From Clostridia bacterium (GTDB lineage: Bacteria > Bacillota > Clostridia > Christensenellales > Aristaeellaceae), in the NCBI GenBank assembly GCA_017552535.1, contig JAFZPV010000012.1, forward strand, positions 1 through 37,799: 37,799 bases of DNA. The letters are read 5' to 3'. Both the position numbers and the translations under genes were made by a program. The notes under the pieces were generated by a model, which saw only the letters and a program-made list of their open reading frames with translations, was not told the origin of the DNA and searched no databases. Below are positions 8,165 to 15,151 of the stretch, piece by piece. Position 1 is the stretch's first letter. Each line of letters starts with the position of its first letter.

Positions 8165-9064
8165 TTATTTCCAGAAGCAGTAAAAGCGCTTCGCTGCGGC
8201 CCTGACCTCTTCAAATCTGCCTTTGGCACGGGACGCCTGTGCGCTTGCGGGGTCGCGGATGAAAAACGTTCCGTCCGCATATCTCCACAGGCAGCAGTAG
8301 TGCCCGCCGCCGGTCCAGCGGCTCTTTCCGAAGCACACGATCGCCAGTCCGCCCGTTTTGAGGCAGTCCCTCGCCGCCGAAGCGGACGCGCCTGAGACAA
8401 ACCCGCCCGCGCCGTACCATTTGGCCGCGCGGGCAAAAAACGCGCCCGCCGTGCCGCTTGACCGGGTGCGCGTACCCCAGGAGAGGCTCCTTTGGGCCAG
8501 TTCCCAGGGCGTAGTATTTTCATCCCACCAGACTGCCGCTATGTCCGCCATGGCCGCCGGGCCGCAGCCGGAAGAGCGCATGGTCTGCTTCTTGTTCCCG
8601 CAGGACGAATATATCCGGCCTGCCCAGCGCGCGTCGTACTGCTTGAAGTCCGGTACATTCAGGTCTTCCTTTGCCTTTTCGCCCGCCAGCAGCCTTCGCC
8701 ACACAGCCGGCCCCGCCGTGCCGTCCGCCGTGAGGTCCTCCGTTTGCTGAAAGCGCTTGAGGGCCGCGCGCGTTTCAGGACCGAACCTGCCGTCGGCCTT
8801 CACGTTTGCCAGAAATAGCTGCAGCGCAAGCGCCTCCGGCCCGCGGGCGTTTTTCTGAAGCGAAACCGTTTTGGTCCGGGCGGCCAGCGCGCGCCAGGTT
8901 TCCGGGCCCACCGTTCCGTCGGGCGCAAGCGTATTGTCCTTCTGCCAGGCCTTCACATAGGCGGCAAACTCCTCGTCGAAATATTCGCCGTCCCCATAAC
9001 CCATGAGCAGGCGCGCTGCGCGCACCTGTCCGCCTTGCGCGCCGGGCATAAGCGTGATCTGCAT
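8165..9064 (-). CDS. Phage endolysin: two peptidoglycan-binding repeats and a C39-like cysteine peptidase domain
   Basis: A 299-residue protein. Residues 1-60 and about 65-125 are two PG_binding_1 type repeats, each with the pattern DGTVGPETWRAL / DGRFGPETRAALKRFQQ. The C-terminal part from about residue 135 looks like a C39-type papain-fold peptidase: Cys167 in SSGCGPAAMADI, His255 in GGHYCCLW and Asp271 in FIRDPAS form a plausible catalytic triad. It probably cuts peptidoglycan cross-bridges during lysis. The start at 9064 is set by AGGAGG with 4-base spacing; longer frames upstream run antisense to the start region of nothing convincing and overlap the preceding gene. It sits between a tail protein and the holin-like gene, the usual lysis module position. 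Confidence 0.85.
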   Translation of the reverse strand: MQITLMPGAQGGQVRAARLLMGYGDGEYFDEEFAAYVKAWQKDNTLAPDGTVGPETWRALAARTKTVSLQKNARGPEALALQLFLANVKADGRFGPETRAALKRFQQTEDLTADGTAGPAVWRRLLAGEKAKEDLNVPDFKQYDARWAGRIYSSCGNKKQTMRSSGCGPAAMADIAAVWWDENTTPWELAQRSLSWGTRTRSSGTAGAFFARAAKWYGAGGFVSGASASAARDCLKTGGLAIVCFGKSRWTGGGHYCCLWRYADGTFFIRDPASAQASRAKGRFEEVRAAAKRFYCFWK

Positions 9065-9072
9065 TTGGCCTC

Positions 9073-9702
9073 CTATCCCGCCGTCAGGGCACCCGGGCCC
9101 TGCGGCGCGTAAAACGCGTTTCCCGCCAGGTCGTACAGCCCCGGCACTCCATCCGATGCGCGCACGCAGGGCACGAAGTCCCTCACGAGCACGCCGTCCG
9201 TCCAGGCGCGGAAGCTGAACAGGCGCAGGCTGCCGCCCCCGAACATGGCCGCACCGCTGTTGTTCGTGGCGAACAGGTACACGTTCGGCCCCGCGGTAAA
9301 TCCCTCCGGCTCCAGGCTGACGCACAGCGCGCCGTCCCGGTACAGGCGCTTTACGCCCTCCAGGTACTCGCTCTTCCAGCTGTGGCGCAGTCTGTCGTGC
9401 GCAGGTCCCAGCGCATACACGCCCACACAGAACTGCACGCACCCGGAGCTCTTGGTAAAGCTCAGCTGATTTCCCATTTCGGGCGACATGGCGCTTTTCC
9501 GCCCGCCCCACAGCGTCTGGCTGTTTTCGTCAACGTCCACCAGCTGCGCATCCGCGAAGAAAGTGTTGTTTTCCATTGCCGGCACGCCCGTGTCGATGTA
9601 CACGATGCCGTTCGTGGCGTCGTTCATCACATAATTTACACGCTTAAACGGCGCGGGCAGGCGCACGGACCCCATCGCCCTGCGATGCAGGCCCAGGCTC
9701 AT
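9073..9702 (-). CDS. Phage tail or receptor-binding-type protein, C-terminal beta-sandwich
   Basis: A 209-residue protein that I do not recognise by name. The N-terminus (LPAPFKRVNYVMNDATNGIVYIDTG) and the C-terminus (DGVLVRDFVPCVRASDGVPGLYDLAGNAFY) follow a pattern I recall from tail-fibre and LamG-like proteins of Clostridia prophages. The start is the ATG at 9702, with GGAGGG six bases before it. This ATG overlaps the upstream stop by the sequence ATGA, so translation is coupled. An upstream in-frame ATG at 9717 lacks a ribosome binding site. The function is inferred mainly from position between the portal-tail fusion and the endolysin. Confidence 0.6.
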   Translation of the reverse strand: MSLGLHRRAMGSVRLPAPFKRVNYVMNDATNGIVYIDTGVPAMENNTFFADAQLVDVDENSQTLWGGRKSAMSPEMGNQLSFTKSSGCVQFCVGVYALGPAHDRLRHSWKSEYLEGVKRLYRDGALCVSLEPEGFTAGPNVYLFATNNSGAAMFGGGSLRLFSFRAWTDGVLVRDFVPCVRASDGVPGLYDLAGNAFYAPQGPGALTAG

Positions 9703-11321
9703 ACGAAGCCCTCCCATCTAGCTGCGATCACAGTCTGCCCGTCCTCCTCCTGCCACAGGCAGCGGTAGCTCAGTTCGTACAGCGCGCCGGTCTGCCAGTC
9801 CGGCAGGCTCGCCCATTTGAGCCGGTACTGTGCCGGCAGCGTGTGCGTGAGCTGAAAGCCCGCCCCTGCGCGGAAGATCACGCTCACCAGATAATCCCGC
9901 CCGCTCTGCGGAGCCGGCAGCGAAACGTGAAGCTGGGCCGGCTGGCCCGTGACCGATACGGTCTCGCCCTGAGAAGGCGCGATCTGGGCAAGCTGCGTTA
10001 CGGTCACAGGCGCTTCCGCCTCCGCCAAAAGCGCCCCGAGCCTCGTCACGTCACTTAGCGCGTGGCTGTGCGCCTGGGGCGGAAAAGAAAGCGGCTTGTC
10101 CTCTATGCCCGCCCAGGCCGTGGTGCCCGGCGCCCCCTGCGGGCCGCGGATGGAGGGCGTAACGAACACGCTGCCGTCCGTGAAAGTGAGCTCCAGGGCG
10201 CTTTCGTCCGTCAGGCGTGCGCCCGAAATGCCGCGTCCCGGCTGTCCGTCCAGAACATCCAGCGTGCTCTCCTCATTGCCCCGGCGCACCGTGAGTCTGT
10301 GCCCGCCCGGGATATCCCCGATCACAAGCGTATAGTCGTTCATCACCACGCGCCCCGACCCCAGATACGCGCTAAGCTTGTGGATGTCGTCCGCCAGGGA
10401 CGAACGCAGGATCTCGTTGCCGCTTTCGTTCATCTCCCCGGTGAGGTACTGGGCGGACGCGTCGCCGTCCGGCAGGCACAGGGCCTTGTCCATGCGCAGT
10501 TGCAGCCAGGGCGGGCGCCCGTTTTCGTCGGTCTCCATCGTGCAGCCCGTGAGCACCAGCAGCTTGTCCGCGAACTGGTCCTTGTCGTTCAGCCGGTCGG
10601 ACTGCAGCGCGTCGTAGGCGTCCATCAGGGGCATCACCCACTCAAAGTCGCCCTTTTCGTTTTCGTCGTTCCAGTATTCCACCATGGGCACCCCGCCGAA
10701 AAAGTGGGGCGTGCGCGACTGACGCACGAAACCCTCTTCGGTCTGGGCGAATACGCATATCTCCCTGTCCGTCGCCGCCAGCGCCTTCAGCGGACCGGGT
10801 GATCCGTCCTCCTCCGTCTGACGCGAAACGTACACGCCGAACAGGGGCCTGTGCCGGATATCGTCCTCGTACACCACAAAGGCGCTCTCCGGGCTTAAGG
10901 CGTAGGCGCGGGGCGCAGAGTCCTCCCCCGGGCAGATGTATTCCACGCCCCGGCCGTAGATGGCCGCGGCACGGGCGTTTTCCACGTCCACGGAGGCGAT
11001 GTCCGCCGCGCGGTACATCTCCAGGATCTGCCCAAGCGCCTCGCGGTCTTCCTCGTCCGTTTTGTAGCTCACGCCCTGCCCCGTCAGGTATCCCGTGGTC
11101 ACCGTGACGATATAGCGGGCGAAGGGATGGCTGATGCGGTTGTTGGGCAGCCCCGGTGCGCGGCGGCGGTTCAGGATCTCCGTTTTGCCCAGGTAGTATT
11201 CCCGCAGGCGTTTGTACCGTTCTGCCTGCCGCCCGTGCTCCTTCAGCACGCCCTCCAGCAGCGCGCCCGTCACCTCCCCTCCCGGCATCCATTTGCGCGA
11301 TCTGATGATCAAGCGTTCCAC
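9699..11321 (-). CDS. Chimeric phage protein: N-terminal SPP1-type portal fused to a C-terminal tail protein
   Basis: A 540-residue reading frame. Residues 1 to about 316 are a portal protein of the SPP1 gp6 type: YKRLREYYLGKTEI, APGLPNNRISHPFARYIVTVTTGYLTG, IYGRGVEYI, FFGGVPMVEYWNDENEKGDFEWVMPLMDAYDALQSDRLND are typical. The portal breaks off after SSLADDIHKLS, where family members continue for 100-150 residues. From about residue 317 the sequence changes to a tail-fibre-like chain (GGHRLTVRRGNEESTLDVLDG, a GPQGAPG collagen-like turn, then a beta-rich C-terminus). The junction is near 10371-10376. A simple account is a deletion that removed the capsid and most tail genes and left both ends in frame. 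The GTG start at 11321 follows AAAGGAAG. The protein is unlikely to work as a portal. An assembly error cannot be excluded. Confidence 0.75.
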   Translation of the reverse strand: MERLIIRSRKWMPGGEVTGALLEGVLKEHGRQAERYKRLREYYLGKTEILNRRRAPGLPNNRISHPFARYIVTVTTGYLTGQGVSYKTDEEDREALGQILEMYRAADIASVDVENARAAAIYGRGVEYICPGEDSAPRAYALSPESAFVVYEDDIRHRPLFGVYVSRQTEEDGSPGPLKALAATDREICVFAQTEEGFVRQSRTPHFFGGVPMVEYWNDENEKGDFEWVMPLMDAYDALQSDRLNDKDQFADKLLVLTGCTMETDENGRPPWLQLRMDKALCLPDGDASAQYLTGEMNESGNEILRSSLADDIHKLSAYLGSGRVVMNDYTLVIGDIPGGHRLTVRRGNEESTLDVLDGQPGRGISGARLTDESALELTFTDGSVFVTPSIRGPQGAPGTTAWAGIEDKPLSFPPQAHSHALSDVTRLGALLAEAEAPVTVTQLAQIAPSQGETVSVTGQPAQLHVSLPAPQSGRDYLVSVIFRAGAGFQLTHTLPAQYRLKWASLPDWQTGALYELSYRCLWQEEDGQTVIAARWEGFV

Positions 11322-11348
11322 TTCCTTTCCATGACCGTATTCCCGGTC

Positions 11349-12593
11349 TCAGTACACGTCGCTGCGCGTGCCGGCCCTGCGGGCGCCGATCTCCCTTTCC
11401 AGCGCGTAGCGGCAGCTGTCCAGGGTGTGGTCGTTGCCGTCCGGGTAGGCGTTGATGAAGGCGCCCGTCTTGTCCCTTAGGTACTCAAAGCCCATGAGCT
11501 CCCTGGCCGTCACGGGCGTCCTGGCGGGATCTGCACGTATCTGGGCAAGCGTCTTAAGCCAGCGATAGCCGTGTTCCCGGCTGCCAGGGCCCTTCTTCGC
11601 CGCCGCGGCGTTTACGCCCAGGGCGCGCAGCTCGTGGATCATGCGGGGATCGGCGCTGTCGCAGAACACGGGGCTCCTGCCCGCCCGCGAGAGCACCTCC
11701 TGTGCGAGCCTCAAAGGGCTTTGCTGCGCGGACACGTATTCGTCAACTGCCCAGAGGATCTTCCTTTTCCGGTCGAACGCCCACTGGGTGAAAGCGTCCG
11801 GGTCCAGGGCAAAGCCGAAATCCAGCCCGAAGTAACGCCTGTCCTGGGCAGCCAGCTCGCTGTCGCTCAGCGGGCCGATATACAGGTTTTCAAACACCTG
11901 CCCGCCCGTGCCCGTCACCTCGCCCAGGTATTCGTTGGCGTAGGCGCGGGGATTGAGCGTTTTCAGCCGCTCCGCCTCCAGATAAAACCTTTCCCCCAGC
12001 CATGCGCGGGGCATATCCAGGTAGGTGCTGTGCTTGATCAGCCGAGCGGGTCTTTGTTCCAGGCAGGCGGCGTTTATCCAGTGGGAAGCGGTGCGGGGCG
12101 GATTGAACGTCCCGATCAGAACGCCCCTGTCCGAACCCCTCAGCACGCTCTGCACGATGGAGCGGATGTCCTCCTCGCCGCGGAACTCGCTCATCTCCTC
12201 GAACCACAGAAAGCGGAAATTCCCGCGCGATACGGTGATGGACTTGCTCTTTACCGGATCGTCCGCGCCCCGGAACAGGATCTTCTGCCCCGTGGCCCGG
12301 TACACGATCTCCGGCGGCGACCTTTTAAATGAAAGCAGCCCCTGTACGCCCAGCGCCTCCGCCGCCCACACCATGAGCGCGTACACCGAGTCCCGCAGGG
12401 TGGCGGCCACGCGGCGGTAGATCACGGCGTTGGCCAGAGGGTCCCGCAGGATGCCCATCAGCACGGCAACAGCGGCAAAGCTGCTTTTGCCCGAACCCCG
12501 GCCGCCTTTCAGCCAGTATTCCGCGTGACTGCCCCGGCGCATGTCGTCGTATACGTCGTAATAGGCCTTCGCGATCAGGTCGTATACGTTCAG
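11349..12593 (-). CDS. Phage terminase large subunit (PBSX family), probable CTG start
   Basis: The packaging motor ATPase/nuclease, 414 residues. Walker A is WLKGGRGSGKSSF, Walker B is FRFLWFEEMSEF, and the C-terminal nuclease acids appear in YFGLDFGFALDPDAF, FCDSADPRMI and NDHTLDSCRYALE. The first ATG (12542) would start only nine residues before Walker A. The reading frame upstream gives LNVYDLIAKAYYDVYDDMRRG, which matches the normal family N-terminus. The only codon able to open it is CTG at 12593, placed 8 bases after a perfect AAGGAGG (12602-12608). I therefore extend to CTG. The small subunit precedes it and the portal fusion follows at a gap of about 27 bases. Confidence 0.88.
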   Translation of the reverse strand: MNVYDLIAKAYYDVYDDMRRGSHAEYWLKGGRGSGKSSFAAVAVLMGILRDPLANAVIYRRVAATLRDSVYALMVWAAEALGVQGLLSFKRSPPEIVYRATGQKILFRGADDPVKSKSITVSRGNFRFLWFEEMSEFRGEEDIRSIVQSVLRGSDRGVLIGTFNPPRTASHWINAACLEQRPARLIKHSTYLDMPRAWLGERFYLEAERLKTLNPRAYANEYLGEVTGTGGQVFENLYIGPLSDSELAAQDRRYFGLDFGFALDPDAFTQWAFDRKRKILWAVDEYVSAQQSPLRLAQEVLSRAGRSPVFCDSADPRMIHELRALGVNAAAAKKGPGSREHGYRWLKTLAQIRADPARTPVTARELMGFEYLRDKTGAFINAYPDGNDHTLDSCRYALEREIGARRAGTRSDVY

Positions 12594-12639
12594 CCTTCCC
12601 GCCTCCTTTCCGTGAGCGCACTGGCAAAACCGCTTTTGT

Positions 12640-12960
12640 TCAGGCGTCCGGATCGGGCCTTGCCTCCTCGATAATCACCTGCCCGGGCCGCATGGCGCCC
12701 AGGGACAGCTTTTCCCTGTCGATCAGGTGCTTTTCCTCGCTGTCGCGGCTGCGATAGTCCGCGCCCGCCAGCTCCATCAGGATCGCCACCGCCTTCACGT
12801 CCCCCTTCATGCCCGCCCGCGCCAGCGCCTCCCCGATGGCCGTGGCCGCGCTTTTGCCGGCGAGGGGCTCCCCCTCCGCCTCCAGTTCCCCCGCGTCCCG
12901 GGCCAGTACCCTCCGCATAGCGGACAAAAGCGCCTCCGGCCGCAGTTCATTTTCCGGCAT
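12640..12960 (-). CDS. Probable phage terminase small subunit
   Basis: A 106-residue, mostly helical, acidic protein. GKSAATAIGEALARAGMKGDVKAVAILMELAGADY resembles small-terminase or DUF5681-type proteins (helix with GDVKAxxLL). The position directly upstream of the large terminase is the standard one. The ATG at 12960 has GGGAGGTGATTCG before it; the open frame extends further upstream but without a better start. The identification rests more on context than on clear motifs. It is the first gene of the minus-strand phage block, and no phage repressor, integrase or replication gene lies upstream. Confidence 0.6.
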   Translation of the reverse strand: MPENELRPEALLSAMRRVLARDAGELEAEGEPLAGKSAATAIGEALARAGMKGDVKAVAILMELAGADYRSRDSEEKHLIDREKLSLGAMRPGQVIIEEARPDPDA

Positions 12961-13075
12961 CGAATCACCTCCCGTATCCGGATGCTGCCATCCTACGCCC
13001 CCGGCCTTGCCCGGATTTGCCCATTTTTTCACGAAGCGTTAATTTCCCGTAAACATGGGGACTTGCGCAAACCGG

Positions 13076-13178
13076 CACCTCATCCGGACCGCTTTGCGGC
13101 CCGCCTTCTCCCCAAGGAGAAGGCAAATAAGGCTTCCCCTTGAGGGGAAGCTCCCCCGAAGGCGGTGATGAGGCGGTG
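13076..13178. repeat. MITE-like repeat with CACCTC ends, copy 1
   Basis: The left end CACCTCATCCGG and the right end GATGAGGCGGTG are imperfect inverted repeats. Inside are two perfect hairpins: GCCTTCTCC-CCAA-GGAGAAGGC (13103-13124) and GCTTCCCC-TTGA-GGGGAAGC (13132-13151). A longer relative lies at 18679-18875. Elements of this kind are, to my knowledge, common in spacers of gut Clostridia and have no coding capacity. It sits at the upstream edge of the phage remnant. Confidence 0.75.
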
Positions 13179-13208
13179 TGCTTATCTGACTCTCTGCAAA
13201 GTGCCAGC

Positions 13209-13247
13209 AAAAAAAGCCCCGCCCTTCCGAAAACGGAAAGGCGGGGC
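13209..13247 (-). terminator. Rho-independent terminator of the metallophosphoesterase gene
   Basis: GCCCCGCC...GGCGGGGC stem at 13216-13247 with a GAAAAC-type loop, followed on the minus strand by seven T (13215-13209). It starts 24 bases after the stop codon. This is the most canonical terminator in the window. Confidence 0.9.
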
Positions 13248-13271
13248 ACGGAACTGTTCAGTTGTCCGGAA

Positions 13272-14522
13272 CTAATCCAGCATGCTGGGCGGAAGCTCGC
13301 CCGTAAGGGTCACCAGGGTCACGCGGGGCGGGTTGTTCAGCCGTCCGCTCAGAACGGTGGCGGCGTTGTTGCCCAGGCCCTGGGCGGTATACACGATGGT
13401 GCCTCCCACGCTGCGCTGTCCCTGCACGTATTTTTCGTCCGGGAACCAGCCGTAGCGCGGCAGGATGTTGGACTGCACGTACAGCGTGCCGATCAGCGGC
13501 AGCTTCCACTCGCCGCCGCAGTAGTGCCCGGAGAACACCACGTCCGGCGCCATGAAATAGCTCTTTTTCTCCTGGGCGGAAAGCGCCTCCTGAGCGATGA
13601 GCAGCTGGGAATCGCTGGGCGCTTCGTGGGACAGCATGATCAGCAGGTCGTCGCTGGCCACCGAGGAGATCACCGACTGGGTCTTGAAGAGCTGGTTCCT
13701 GCGGTAGGTGGTGAGGGGCAGTGTTTCGCGGCTTACGCTCACGCCCTCCAGGAAGCTCTCGTTCTGCTGTTCCAGCTCGTCCTTGTAGGCGTCCAGCGCC
13801 GTGGTCACGTTGAGGTTCAAAAACATGTCCGGGATCAGCCACATGGTGGACGTGCCCTTTTTGAGGCTCAGGGGCGTGTCCAGGTACGTGGCGCCGCGCT
13901 CCATCGCCCCCAGCACCCAGTCCGCCAGCACCATCTGGCTCAGGGTCATATCCTGCCCGGAATTGTCCCGGGGCGTCTCCAGGATCGGGGAAGGATCGGA
14001 GTCCCCGGCGATAAAGTACACGGGCTTACGGGTGCCCAGCTGCTCCAGAAGCGTATAGAACGCTTCCGTGCTGCCGCTGGGGCCCACCATGTCGCCCAGG
14101 ATCAGCACGCAGGAATAGCTCTCGTTGGTGAGGCGGCGCATGAGGGTGGACTGCTCCTGGCCGAAGGACCGCCCGTTCAGGTCGGAGATCACCAGGATCT
14201 TATATCCCTCGAAATCGCCGGAAAGGCCCGTGACCACGATCTGCTCGTGATCCACGCCCACGGCGCTGTTGTTGAGGATCAGCGTGATCAGCACGATCAG
14301 CGCCGCCATCATGATCATAAAGCCCGCGTAGGTAACGGTGCGTCCCATCAGCCGCGGCTTGATGCGCACCTCCCTCTCCTCGGGATCGGTGGTCTTGGCG
14401 TAGTACCAGTTGAACAGGCTCCAGACTCGCCGGAAAAACTTTTTCACCCGGTGCGTCTTTTTCTTCTTTTTCTTTTTCGCCGGCTGCTTGGCGCTCAACG
14501 GCTTTTTTCGGGTCTCAGGCAT
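13272..14522 (-). CDS. Membrane-anchored metallophosphoesterase-like protein with diverged metal motifs
   Basis: A 416-residue protein. A lysine-rich cytoplasmic N-terminus (KKKKKKK near residue 18) precedes one membrane segment (YAGFMIMMAALIVLITLIL), and the rest is an extracytoplasmic calcineurin-like fold. The five metal motifs are recognisable but altered: DxH is D114-L-N116, GDxxD is G143-D144-M-V-G147, GNH[DE] is G173-D174-S175-D176, the motif IV His is kept (His299 in LSHEAP), and GHxH is G332-H333-Y-C335. Four of seven usual ligands remain. It may bind a metal differently or have lost phosphoesterase activity. The ATG at 14522 has AAGGAG six bases upstream. It is a single-gene unit with a consensus promoter and terminator. 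Confidence 0.8.
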   Translation of the reverse strand: MPETRKKPLSAKQPAKKKKKKKTHRVKKFFRRVWSLFNWYYAKTTDPEEREVRIKPRLMGRTVTYAGFMIMMAALIVLITLILNNSAVGVDHEQIVVTGLSGDFEGYKILVISDLNGRSFGQEQSTLMRRLTNESYSCVLILGDMVGPSGSTEAFYTLLEQLGTRKPVYFIAGDSDPSPILETPRDNSGQDMTLSQMVLADWVLGAMERGATYLDTPLSLKKGTSTMWLIPDMFLNLNVTTALDAYKDELEQQNESFLEGVSVSRETLPLTTYRRNQLFKTQSVISSVASDDLLIMLSHEAPSDSQLLIAQEALSAQEKKSYFMAPDVVFSGHYCGGEWKLPLIGTLYVQSNILPRYGWFPDEKYVQGQRSVGGTIVYTAQGLGNNAATVLSGRLNNPPRVTLVTLTGELPPSMLD

Positions 14523-14560
14523 GCGGGGCTCCTTGCGTACATGTATATAGGTATATCCGT

Positions 14561-14589
14561 ATTGTACTCCCTGCCCTCCGGCTTGTCAA
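14561..14589 (-). promoter_or_regulatory. Sigma-A promoter of the metallophosphoesterase gene
   Basis: On the minus strand, TTGACA (14589-14584) and TACAAT (14566-14561) with a 17-base spacer. The start codon lies about 39 bases below the -10 box. Confidence 0.82.
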
Positions 14590-14694
14590 CGCATACGGGC
14601 GGAATGAAGGCAAGCCGCTTTTAAGCCCTTGCATTCGTCCCCCGTTTTGTTGTACAATGAGCGGCGGAAGGCAGGGCCGTCTGCGGAAGCGGAC

Positions 14695-14722
14695 AAAAAA
14701 GCGGCGGCCCCAAAGCCGCCGC
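14695..14722 (-). terminator. Rho-independent terminator of the DivIC-like gene
   Basis: GCGGCGGC-6-GCCGCCGC stem (14701-14722) followed on the minus strand by TTTTTT (14700-14695). It lies 27 bases beyond the stop codon. Confidence 0.88.
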
Positions 14723-14749
14723 CTGCACAGGCTGAAAAACAGGATCGGG

Positions 14750-15031
14750 TCACTTGCCCGCGTTCACCGCGCTGTAGCGCGTTTCGTTGGGCTTGCGCAT
14801 CCCCAGGGCGCGGGCATACAGTTCGATGCCCTCGTCGGTCTTCACAAAGGCCAGCTCGCTTTCGAGGGCCTGCAGTTCTTCCGTGAGGCGCACGTTTTCC
14901 TGATTCATCTGCTCAATGCGGGCCAGCACCTGCTTTTTCTCCGCGCTCATATAGCCTTCCAGCGAGAAAAAAATCACGCCGATGGCAATGATCAGAGCCC
15001 AGTACCAGCCTCTCCTGAGGTGAAACTTCAC
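14750..15031 (-). CDS. Septum formation initiator, DivIC/FtsB-like
   Basis: A 93-residue bitopic membrane protein. A short basic N-terminus and one membrane segment (WYWALIIAIGVIFFSLEGY) lead into a coiled coil (ARIEQMNQENVRLTEELQALESELAFVKTD) and end in the family motif DEGIELYARALGMRKPNE. DivIC/FtsB proteins join FtsL and DivIB/FtsQ in the divisome and help activate septal wall synthesis. Two GTG starts are possible, at 15037 (3 bases after AAGGAGG) and 15031 (9 bases). The second has the better spacing and is chosen. The gene is divergent from addA and stands alone; the usual rRNA-processing or S1-domain neighbours are absent. Confidence 0.87.
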   Translation of the reverse strand: MKFHLRRGWYWALIIAIGVIFFSLEGYMSAEKKQVLARIEQMNQENVRLTEELQALESELAFVKTDEGIELYARALGMRKPNETRYSAVNAGK

Positions 15032-15151
15032 GGACACGCGCCTCCTTCTTTTTCAGACGTTGGTCTGTTTGCGGGCTTAAAAATTCGACTATGGTCTTTT
15101 TTATTCCTGCCGTCATCGGGATAATTAACATATGTTTAACATGGAGGCAGT

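Larger units (their letters stand above)
12961..13271. other. Gene-free spacer with a MITE-like repeat and a terminator
   Basis: This 310-base stretch contains no credible gene. The part 12961-13075 shows only the ribosome binding site of the small terminase and no clear promoter. The rest holds the CACCTC repeat (13076-13178) and the metallophosphoesterase terminator (13209-13247). Confidence 0.7.

Noticed and set aside
7921-12960. Prophage attachment sites at the block edges
   Set aside because: I found no matching direct repeats at both ends, and no integrase.
14629-14658. Plus-strand promoter TTGCAT-18-TACAAT
   Set aside because: The match is fair, but no plus-strand gene or clear RNA follows; it points into the terminator and antisense of the DivIC-like gene. 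It might make an antisense RNA, which sequence alone cannot show.
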